Part shown: positions 35,413 to 42,428 of the stretch, one piece after another
Layout: each line of letters begins with the position of its first letter
Position numbering within the stretch: the first letter of the stretch is position 1
DNA from: Vibrio celticus
Lineage (GTDB): Bacteria; Pseudomonadota; Gammaproteobacteria; Enterobacterales; Vibrionaceae
DNA: 64,000 nt
Assembly (NCBI RefSeq): GCF_024347335.1
Contig: NZ_AP025463.1
Coordinates: 868,001 to 932,000 of the forward strand
Direction of reading: 5' to 3'
Position numbers and translations under genes: made by a program
The notes under the pieces: generated by a model
What the model was told of the DNA's origin: nothing
What the model saw: only the letters and a program-made list of their open reading frames with translations
The model's database searches: none

Positions 35413-36198
35413 TTAAGCGCGACTTCTAATCATTTGAGATAACATAAACATTGCTGCAGCACTAATAACAACAGACGGGCCTGCAGGCGTATCATAGAAC
35501 CAAGACAAGCTTAGCCCTCCGAAGACTGCGATGGAGCCAATAACCGATGCGAGGAAGGCCATTTGCTCGGGTGTATTCGCGAATTTCCTTGCTGTAGCTG
35601 CTGGGATGATCAGTAGCGATGTCATTATTAACGCACCAACAAACTTCATGCCGACAGCAATCACGATACCGACCAATAGCATCAGAATCAGACGCATTAA
35701 ATCAATGTTGATGCCATCAACCGCCGCGAGATCTTCGTTAACCGTCGTTGATAGTAGTGGTCGCCAAAAGATAGCAAGCACCAACCCAATCACAGCAGCA
35801 CCCGCATAGATGAACACTAGATCAGTCGGCGATACCGCAAGCAAGTCGCCAAATAAGTAACTCATTAGGTCAACTCGAACGTTGTCTAAGAAGCTTACCG
35901 CTACAAGGCCTAAAGAGAGCGCACTGTGCGCCAAAATACCGAGTAGGGTATCGGTCGCGACCAGTTTTTGTTTTTGCAATGTTACGAGCAACACAGCCAG
36001 CATCAAACAACAGATCAGCAGCGCGAAGTACAAGTTAATGTTGAACAGGAAGCCAAGTGCTAATCCCATCAAAGAAGCGTGAGCAAGCGTGTCACCAAAG
36101 TAAGCCATCTTGCGCCAAACCACGAATGAACCTAGTGGGCCTGCAATCAGTGCAATACCCAAACCCGCCAAAATAGAGGGAAGAAGAAACTCAAGCAT
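35413..36198 (-). CDS. znuB: Zinc ABC transporter permease ZnuB
   Basis: Membrane component of the high-affinity zinc importer. The 261-residue protein has about eight hydrophobic helices and ABC-3 family features: GPLGSFVVWRKMAYFGDTLAHASL near the N-terminus (coupling helix) and PAATARKFANTPEQM later. Its start overlaps the znuC stop (TAATG), indicating translational coupling. Confidence 0.95.
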   Translation of the reverse strand: MLEFLLPSILAGLGIALIAGPLGSFVVWRKMAYFGDTLAHASLMGLALGFLFNINLYFALLICCLMLAVLLVTLQKQKLVATDTLLGILAHSALSLGLVAVSFLDNVRVDLMSYLFGDLLAVSPTDLVFIYAGAAVIGLVLAIFWRPLLSTTVNEDLAAVDGINIDLMRLILMLLVGIVIAVGMKFVGALIMTSLLIIPAATARKFANTPEQMAFLASVIGSIAVFGGLSLSWFYDTPAGPSVVISAAAMFMLSQMIRSRA

Positions 36199-36977
36199 TA
36201 GTGGTGTCCGTGTTTATGGTTTGAACATTCATGTGCACCGCCCGTTACTGGTTGGCCTGCAAGATCATGATGGTGATGTTCGTGTTGGTGGTGATAAAAC
36301 GCTAGCGTCTCTTGGGTCGCGGTGCCAAAGAGCGCAATATACGAAGGATGGTGTTTGATGTCTGCAGGTGCACCTGAACAGCAAATGTGGTGGTGCAAAC
36401 AGATAACATCGTCTGTTTTTGCCATCACTAAATGCAGGTCGTGCGAAACCATAAATACGGCACAACCAAAGCGGTGACGAATGGTGTCAATCAAGTCATA
36501 CAGGTCAATTTGCCCTTGAACGTCGACTCCTTGAGCCGGTTCATCAAGAACCAGTAGGTCTGGTCTTCTTAGTAATGAACGAGCAATGAGCACACGTTGG
36601 TTTTCACCGCCTGATAACTGGTGCATGTTGCTCTTTTGCTGATGTTCAGCACCAACGAGCTTCAATGCTTCAAGGATTTCTTGCTGACTGAACTTGCCAG
36701 TGAGCTTTAGAAAACGCTCTACGTTGAGCGGCAGGGAATCATTGAGCTTTAATTTTTGTGGTACATAGCCAATTTTCAGTTTTTTGGCTTTTGTTATTGT
36801 GCCTGAAAATTTGGTCTGTAAACCCAGTACCACTTTTACTAATGTCGACTTTCCTGCACCGTTTGGCCCAATCAGGGTGGTGATTCTGCCGCGCTCTAAA
36901 TTTAGAGAGATGTTGTCTAGAACTTTTCGACCGTCAAATTCGACGCTCACAGAATCTAGTTGGATTAAGTTATCCAT
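36198..36977 (-). CDS. znuC: Zinc ABC transporter ATPase ZnuC
   Basis: Powers zinc import. The 259 residues have Walker A GPNGAGKST (about 37-45), the Q-loop VPQK, the signature LSGGENQR, Walker B LLVLDEPAQG and the H-loop VSHDLHLV. A His-rich tail (about 225-259, including HHHQHEHHHHD and HKHGHH) is typical of ZnuC and may bind zinc. It is first gene of the znuCB operon, divergent from znuA across a Zur box. Confidence 0.95.
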   Translation of the reverse strand: MDNLIQLDSVSVEFDGRKVLDNISLNLERGRITTLIGPNGAGKSTLVKVVLGLQTKFSGTITKAKKLKIGYVPQKLKLNDSLPLNVERFLKLTGKFSQQEILEALKLVGAEHQQKSNMHQLSGGENQRVLIARSLLRRPDLLVLDEPAQGVDVQGQIDLYDLIDTIRHRFGCAVFMVSHDLHLVMAKTDDVICLHHHICCSGAPADIKHHPSYIALFGTATQETLAFYHHQHEHHHHDLAGQPVTGGAHECSNHKHGHH

Positions 36978-37000
36978 GAATAGAACTCATTTGCAATTCA

Positions 37001-37024
37001 CTAATGTTATAATGTAACATTTAC
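37001..37024. promoter_or_regulatory. Zur box between znuC and znuA
   Basis: AATGTTA-TAATG-TAACATT is a near-perfect palindrome closely matching the Zur consensus (GAAATGTTATA-ATAACATTTC type). It is placed between the divergent znuCB and znuA genes, so one bound repressor could control both. Confidence 0.8.
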
Positions 37025-37060
37025 CTCAAGCCTAAGCTACTTTTCTATCATCGAGGGATT

Positions 37061-37945
37061 ATGTCACGTTCATCTTTTATACTTGCTACTTTGCTTTTAG
37101 CGCCAAGTGTCGCAAGTGCCAATACTATTCTAACAAGCTTTAAACCAATTCAAATGATTGTGACGGAATTAACGCAGGGCGTTAGTGAACCGGATGTGTT
37201 GATGAACAGCAATGCTTCGCCGCACGATTATGCGCTTAAGCCATCTGATGTCAAAAAAGTTCACAGTGCCGATATGGTTATCTGGTTTGGCCCTGACCTA
37301 GAAGCCTTTTTGACTAAGGTGATTGGTTCAAAAGAAAACGTTATCAAGATCAGCGAGATTCCAGGAATTAACTTGCGAGAGTTCGGACACGATGACCACG
37401 ATGCTCATGAAGGACATAATCATGGTAGCCATGACCCGCATTTTTGGTTAGGCATCGATCAAGTTGAAGTGGTCGCAAAATACATCTCAGCAAAGTTGAT
37501 TGAATCTGACCCTGATAACGCAATGGCGTATCAAGAAAACCTAGATTCATTCCTGATTGCTTTAAAAGAAAAGCAGCAGTCTATTCATGAACAACTTGCG
37601 CCAGTGAAAGACAAAGGTTACTACGTATTTCACGATGCGTATGGCTACTTTGAGCAAGAGTTTGAACTAAATAACTTAGGCCACTTTACGGTGAGCCCAG
37701 AGCGTAAACCGGGCGCAAAAAGCCTGATTGCTATCAAGAAAACCTTGGTGCGTGACAATGTTCAATGTGTATTCGCAGAGCCTCAATTTACTCCGGCTGT
37801 GATCGAATCGGTGACTCGTGGAAGTAACGCTAAACAAGGCCAGCTTGATCCGATCGGTTCAACGGTTGAAGTGAAGAGTGGAAGTTATTTCGATTTTCTT
37901 CAGCAACTTACAGATAGCTACACAAGCTGCTTAAGTGGGAAGTAA
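37061..37945 (+). CDS. znuA: Zinc ABC transporter substrate-binding protein ZnuA
   Basis: Periplasmic zinc-binding protein of 294 residues. A signal peptide (about 1-20, ending ASA) precedes the cluster-9 fold. Zinc ligands are the His in SPHDYALKPSD (about 56), the His in DPHFWLG (about 130) and the His in VFHDAYGYF (about 195). A His/Asp-rich loop (about 109-127, HDDHDAHEGHNHGSH) is the usual zinc-chaperone insert of ZnuA. GAGGG precedes the ATG. It diverges from znuCB. Confidence 0.95.
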   Translation: MSRSSFILATLLLAPSVASANTILTSFKPIQMIVTELTQGVSEPDVLMNSNASPHDYALKPSDVKKVHSADMVIWFGPDLEAFLTKVIGSKENVIKISEIPGINLREFGHDDHDAHEGHNHGSHDPHFWLGIDQVEVVAKYISAKLIESDPDNAMAYQENLDSFLIALKEKQQSIHEQLAPVKDKGYYVFHDAYGYFEQEFELNNLGHFTVSPERKPGAKSLIAIKKTLVRDNVQCVFAEPQFTPAVIESVTRGSNAKQGQLDPIGSTVEVKSGSYFDFLQQLTDSYTSCLSGK

Positions 37946-37996
37946 TTCATAACGAGTATTCTTTACTCTACTTTGCTCTCGTTAATTTATGAATGA

Positions 37997-38017
37997 TGCC
38001 GCTTTTTGCGGCATTTT
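37997..38017 (+). terminator. Intrinsic terminator of znuA
   Basis: TGCCGC-TTTTT-GCGGCA followed by TTTT; a compact but T-poor tail. Confidence 0.7.
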
Positions 38018-38130
38018 CGTGACCGTTAAGATAAAAACCTCCTAACAAATAGCAAACCTCCTTTCTCCTTTTCTAATTTCCGCTAAAATAGAAAGATAAT
38101 AATAATCACAAAAAAACTCAGTTTTTGGTT

Positions 38131-38179
38131 CAGCAACGATAAGACGTTGTGGTGCCCAAAATTTCATGCGTTGTTGCTG
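38131..38179 (+). other. Inverted repeat upstream of the AraC-type regulator gene
   Basis: CAGCAAC (38131-38137) can pair with GTTGCTG near 38173-38179, across a 35-base loop that contains another ACGTTG. It sits directly before the ribosome site and could be an operator or a leader structure; nothing in sequence decides which. Confidence 0.3.
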
Positions 38180-38193
38180 TTCAGGATTAAGAG

Positions 38194-41100
38194 TTGTATC
38201 GAATTATCTTTAAAATGTTCATGTTAATGAGCATTTCATTTAGCGTTCTAGCGGTAAATACATCACCCTCCGTTTTCTATCCTTTGCCCGTTCAAGCGCA
38301 AGGGAATTTTCTTGCGGCTAAAAACTTGTACCTAGGTGCTGGAGGTGGGCTTTGGGTTCATGATGTGCATGGAAAAATACTTTTTTACGATGGCCGAACC
38401 TTATTTCCTCGCAAAGGTAGCTTGCTGCAATTTTCTTCAGAAAGAGTCGCGTTTCTTAATGATGAGTTTTGGACATTTTTCGACAACGAGGTGTATCGAC
38501 ATAGCCCAGGAATTGGCAATGAATTGGCGTTTAGCCTAAGTCCCGGCGCTGAAATAACGAATATCGGTGCATCAGGCGATTATATTTGGGTCACTGACGG
38601 CAGCAATTTTTATACCTACAACACTCAATCTTTAGAATTCAACACGTACTCTTTACTGAAATTGTACCGATACAATAACAGTAGTGACATTGCGATTAAC
38701 GATGCGGAGTGGGTGCTGTCAAAGTGGGTACTGGCGACCAGTTCAGGCGTTTACCTTTCAGAGAATCAAGAGTTTACCCATGTCACCGCATCAAACAAGA
38801 GCCATATTGAGACGGTTTATTTTTCGAATGCTCGACGTGAGTTAGTGATTGGTACCTTAAATGGTGCTGTGATTGTTGATCTCGCTAACCCAGATAAAGA
38901 GACCATCGTTAAAGGGTCGCATGTTCTCTCGTTGGCCGAAACTTCGGACCAGTATTGGATTGGTACAGAGCACGGCCTTATTAGCTACAATTTTATTACG
39001 GGACAAATTACTCGATTCAAACAAGCCGCCAATCAAGACTTCTCGTTACCGGGTGAGAAAATATATTCATTGATCAATGACCATGCTGGTGGCATGTGGA
39101 TTGCGACAAACAACGGTATCCGATATTTCTCACTGTTCAGCAAAACTTTTTCGAGAACGCCCCTAACTGGTATGGGCATGCATTCGAGTAGTGTGGTGAT
39201 CAACAAAGTACTGCCTGTCAGTGACCAGTTATCTTGGGTCGCGTCTTCAATGGGGCTCTACTTGGTTGATTCTGAAAGTGAAGAGAATCCAATTCGTGTT
39301 TACTCTAATTCCGTTAATGATTTTGAGATTTTTGGCTCGTCAATTTGGTTGGCGACCGAAGAAGGCATCATTAGTCTAAATACGGAAACGCTACAACCTG
39401 AAGCCCTTGATTTACCAAGGCCGATTAAGGGAGTACACGTTGAAAACTTTGCGCTTCAGGCAGACAACGTACTTTGGATGACTTCTGGGCAAAACCTTTA
39501 TTCGTTATCTATCGAAACCATGAAACTAACGAGCTATGGCACTGACTGGTTAGTCGACAAGTTTTTGCCTGCGAAGATCACTGATCTCAATATAGGCTTG
39601 CTCGGTCGTATCTATATAGGCACTGACCATGGCTTCTACTCGTTCATTGATAAACGAATTAGTTTTAGTCGTTCCAGCGAGCGTTTTGGCAAAGTCGTCG
39701 ATATTGAAAAAGCGAAGGATGGAGCGCAGTGGTTTGCTAGTAGTTATGGCGTGTATCGAATCCCGGATGACAGCTCTATTATTCAAGAAATCACTCTTGT
39801 TGAAGACAATATTAGACCTAACTGCCTGATAAGCGATGACAATGGTGTTTGGTTAGGCTCTTCGAAAGGCATCAGTTATTACGGGTTGGATGGGCAGCTG
39901 CATAAACACATCGGTTCGCCATTTGGTTTGATCACCAATGAATTGGCGGCAGGAGCGTGTGCTCTGTTTTACAGTGAAGAGAGCCAACCTTCGAGGCTTG
40001 TTTTCGGCTCAAAGTATGGCGTAGTCAGCGCGTTGTCTAACGAGTTACTGGTATCAACCACACCTCATAGCCGTGCCTTGTTGAGTAAGATAAGTGTCGA
40101 CCAACAAACGATGTCACTTGGCGGGAAAACGGCTGAACTGGATGAGATTCCTTATGGCTCATCGATGGGGTTTAAGCTAGGTATCTTGCCAGCAACGTTC
40201 GCACCAGCGATGGAATATCGACTGAGCGACGATGAACCATGGAGTGAGTTTGAAGGGGGCTTGTTAACGCTCGACCATCTTCTTCCTGGGGATTACACAC
40301 TTGAAGTGAAGCCGGTCAAGGACTCCCATTATCGCTTTGTGTCAACCAATCAAAGCTTCTCGATTGCGGAGCCTTGGTATCTGACCAATTGGGCTGCAGC
40401 AAGCTCTCTGATGTTACTGATTGGCGTTGTGACTATCTTGGTCTTTTGGCGTTCTCGTTATGTCACTTTTGCCAACCGGCACTTAAAAGCGCAAGTTGCA
40501 TTGAAGACGGATCAATTGAGGCACCAAAGCCGGATATTGCTCGCGACTAATCAACAGCTTAAAAAGCAGCTATCCGTTAAGAATGCGCTTGTGTCTCATA
40601 CTGCCAATGAACTCTCTTCTGAAGTGAATCAGATTGCTGCGATGATCCCGAATTGGAATGAAGAGCACGGGAAGTCGCCAATTCTAACCTTGAAAAATGG
40701 CTTAGCCCAATTGAGCAATAATCCTCAAGGGAAAGGGCAAGTTTGTTACGATATAATTTTAATCTTAGAAGCGGTACTCAAAGCTTGGCAGGACGACTTA
40801 GCGAAAGCTGGTATTGAACTGGATATTAAAGTCGAAACAAAACAACGATATGTCTCGTTGCTGTATTTTAATCTCGATATTATCTTCAATAGCTTGGTTG
40901 GGAGCATCATCAAGAGAAACTTTAAGTCGCAGAGTATGGTGGTTCTGGTTGAAGAGGTTAAGGAGCATCTTGTTGTAACCATTCGAGATCATGGGATGCC
41001 TTTCCCTAAGCTGGCATCAAGCATGGGTGACAATACCGGAAAGTCGACCGACCTTAACATCGAAAAGCTGCCGCTATTGATGAATCAGAGCGGTGGCGAG

Positions 41101-41577
41101 CTTAATGCCTTTGTTTCGGAGTCTCAAAATAAGGTTCAGCTTTCGTGGCCAATTGAGTACCAAGTGCTCGATAATCTTGAAGCCAGCACAATTGAACAGA
41201 TTGAAACCATTAAGCTTGCCGCTTCAGCGCCAGAACAGCAAAAACTGACAGCGGAGCAAGAATGGAAGAACAGAGTGTCGCAGCTTGTGAGTGAAAACTA
41301 CGCTGATGCCGAGTTCAGTACTGCAACTGCCGCTAAGTATTTGTTTATGTCTGAGAGAAGCTTACAGAGACGCTTTAAATCGGCTTACAACAAGACCTTT
41401 AAAGAGCACTTGAATGAAGTACGTCTAGAGCATGCGTGTGAGCGCTTACTTGCTGGAGAGAAGATCTCTAATGTGGCGTTTGATTCGGGGTTCAATGACC
41501 CTTCCTATTTCAGTCAAAGGTTTAAGCACCACTTTGGCATGTCACCATCTAAGTTTGCTGAAAACAACGAAGAGTAG
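38194..41577 (+). CDS. Membrane-anchored propeller sensor with AraC-type DNA-binding domain
   Basis: A 1127-residue regulator laid out like a hybrid two-component sensor, but shortened. A signal anchor (about 1-20) leads to a beta-propeller of ligand-binding repeats (about 30-625; repeated GGLWVHD, GGMWIATNNG, NGVWLGSSKG motifs), a Y_Y_Y-type domain (about 630-730), one transmembrane helix (about 732-752), a coiled linker, a histidine-kinase-like region (about 790-1000) and an AraC helix-turn-helix (about 1022-1127). No receiver domain is seen. The expected phosphoacceptor His appears as Asn (ANELSSEVNQI) and the ATP-site motifs are poor. It starts at TTG behind AGGA (38183-38186). Ligand and target are unknown; it lies alone between znuA and feoABC. 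Confidence 0.8.
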   Translation: MYRIIFKMFMLMSISFSVLAVNTSPSVFYPLPVQAQGNFLAAKNLYLGAGGGLWVHDVHGKILFYDGRTLFPRKGSLLQFSSERVAFLNDEFWTFFDNEVYRHSPGIGNELAFSLSPGAEITNIGASGDYIWVTDGSNFYTYNTQSLEFNTYSLLKLYRYNNSSDIAINDAEWVLSKWVLATSSGVYLSENQEFTHVTASNKSHIETVYFSNARRELVIGTLNGAVIVDLANPDKETIVKGSHVLSLAETSDQYWIGTEHGLISYNFITGQITRFKQAANQDFSLPGEKIYSLINDHAGGMWIATNNGIRYFSLFSKTFSRTPLTGMGMHSSSVVINKVLPVSDQLSWVASSMGLYLVDSESEENPIRVYSNSVNDFEIFGSSIWLATEEGIISLNTETLQPEALDLPRPIKGVHVENFALQADNVLWMTSGQNLYSLSIETMKLTSYGTDWLVDKFLPAKITDLNIGLLGRIYIGTDHGFYSFIDKRISFSRSSERFGKVVDIEKAKDGAQWFASSYGVYRIPDDSSIIQEITLVEDNIRPNCLISDDNGVWLGSSKGISYYGLDGQLHKHIGSPFGLITNELAAGACALFYSEESQPSRLVFGSKYGVVSALSNELLVSTTPHSRALLSKISVDQQTMSLGGKTAELDEIPYGSSMGFKLGILPATFAPAMEYRLSDDEPWSEFEGGLLTLDHLLPGDYTLEVKPVKDSHYRFVSTNQSFSIAEPWYLTNWAAASSLMLLIGVVTILVFWRSRYVTFANRHLKAQVALKTDQLRHQSRILLATNQQLKKQLSVKNALVSHTANELSSEVNQIAAMIPNWNEEHGKSPILTLKNGLAQLSNNPQGKGQVCYDIILILEAVLKAWQDDLAKAGIELDIKVETKQRYVSLLYFNLDIIFNSLVGSIIKRNFKSQSMVVLVEEVKEHLVVTIRDHGMPFPKLASSMGDNTGKSTDLNIEKLPLLMNQSGGELNAFVSESQNKVQLSWPIEYQVLDNLEASTIEQIETIKLAASAPEQQKLTAEQEWKNRVSQLVSENYADAEFSTATAAKYLFMSERSLQRRFKSAYNKTFKEHLNEVRLEHACERLLAGEKISNVAFDSGFNDPSYFSQRFKHHFGMSPSKFAENNEE

Positions 41578-41625
41578 CAGTAGCGCGCAGCGGATACTCC
41601 GCTAGAACATAAATAAAGATACTCT

Positions 41626-41654
41626 AGCCTCGACATTCGTGTTGGGGCTTTTTT
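41626..41654 (+). terminator. Intrinsic terminator of the AraC-type regulator gene
   Basis: A 10-bp stem with two wobble pairs (41626-41635 with 41640-41649) capped by a TTCG tetraloop and followed by six T. Confidence 0.85.
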
Positions 41655-41664
41655 ACGCTCATAT

Positions 41665-41724
41665 GAGATAGAGATAGAGATAGAGATAGAGATAGAGATA
41701 GAGATAGAGATAGAGATAGAGATA
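41665..41724 (+). repeat. Hexanucleotide microsatellite (GAGATA)x10
   Basis: Ten uninterrupted copies of GAGATA, 60 bases, in the non-coding gap after the regulator's terminator. A minus-strand ORF across it (repeating Ser-Ile) is an artefact of the repeat. Confidence 0.97.
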
Positions 41725-41771
41725 AAAAGGGTTAGGGCTGCAGTAAGTTTGCTAGGGGTATAACGAGGAAG

Positions 41772-41899
41772 AAAAAAATATCGTGGCATAGCCGGGGGGA
41801 CTATACCACGGGTGCCAATGACACCTTCGCTTGCTGCCGGAGTGATATAGCAAAGCCATATCACCTCTGGAATAAAATTAAAGAGAAGTAGTTTCTCTT
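41772..41899 (-). ncRNA. Candidate structured RNA, minus strand
   Basis: Four stems lie in about 130 bases: AAGAGAA/TTCTCTT (41881-41899), GTGATAT..ATATCAC (41842-41864, extended by two GC pairs), GGTG..CACC (41811-41825) and CGTGGCATAG/CTATACCACG (41782-41810, one mismatch). On the minus strand the last stem is followed by ATA and seven T, like an intrinsic terminator. No clear promoter was found and no known RNA family was recognised. Confidence 0.3.
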
Positions 41900-42165
41900 C
41901 GATGGAGTAACTATACGTCCAGCCACTTATTTTACTTATAAAATTAACGACAGATACCTATGAGAAAACCGACATTATTTTAACTAATTGATAATTAATG
42001 GTTTGTTGTTGTCTGGGAGGATTTGTACTAGTGAGGTAGTTCTTGCTAGTTGTTGAAAGTAACGTTTTTGACGTAAACGTTTTTAACGAAATTTACGAGT
42101 ATGTATTTTCGAAAACATTGATTTCACACAATAGAATTGTGGGCATGTATGTGTATTATAGCGTT
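41900..42165. other. Upstream region of feoABC
   Basis: Non-coding AT-rich sequence completing the 629-base gap before feoA. It contains near-repeats of AACGTTTTTGACG/AACGTTTTTAACG at about 42061-42090. No ORF is credible. The feoA promoter should lie near its 3' end beside the Fur box. Confidence 0.45.
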
Positions 42166-42187
42166 AATAACAATCTTTCTCATTATC
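42166..42187. promoter_or_regulatory. Fur box upstream of feoA
   Basis: AATAACAATCTTTCTCATTATC agrees at about 15 of 19 core positions with the Fur consensus (read on either strand), 20 bases before the feoA start. It fits iron repression of ferrous iron uptake. Confidence 0.65.
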
Positions 42188-42206
42188 AGTCACGAATTGG
42201 GTACTT

Positions 42207-42428
42207 ATGAAACTCTCACAACTAGAGCAAGGAAAGGCGGCTTCTATTGTTGCACTAACAGGTTTAACACCAGACGTAAGGAAAAAACTTATGGTCATGG
42301 GTATGTTGCCAAAAACCGAGGTGACGCTTATCCGCCGTGCACCTATGGGTGATCCGCTTCAAGTTGAAGTGAGAGGTGTTTCTATCGCCATTCGTGAAAG
42401 CATTGCAGAACAAATCGAGGTTATCTAA
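42207..42428 (+). CDS. feoA: Ferrous iron transport protein A
   Basis: A 73-residue SH3-like cytosolic protein needed with FeoB for Fe2+ uptake. Family features are MKLSQLEQGKAASI, the central KKLMVMGMLPKTEV and the C-terminal GVSIAIRESIAEQIEV. It begins the feoABC operon behind a Fur box and directly abuts feoB. The ribosome site is weak (GGGT). A longer frame-shifted ORF over it (42137-42352) is a shadow. Confidence 0.93.
   Translation: MKLSQLEQGKAASIVALTGLTPDVRKKLMVMGMLPKTEVTLIRRAPMGDPLQVEVRGVSIAIRESIAEQIEVI

Noticed and set aside
41514..41864. Minus-strand ORF with a Ser-Ile repeat
   Set aside because: It exists only because the GAGATA microsatellite has no stop in that frame, and it overlaps the regulator's 3' end and terminator.
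41772..41899. Integron attC site
   Set aside because: The stems lack the conserved RYYYAAC/GTTRRRY ends and no cassette gene accompanies them. No Vibrio VCR-like sequence was seen in the window.
42137..42352. Plus-strand ORF overlapping feoA
   Set aside because: It is in another frame over feoA and over the Fur box; feoA itself is unmistakable.
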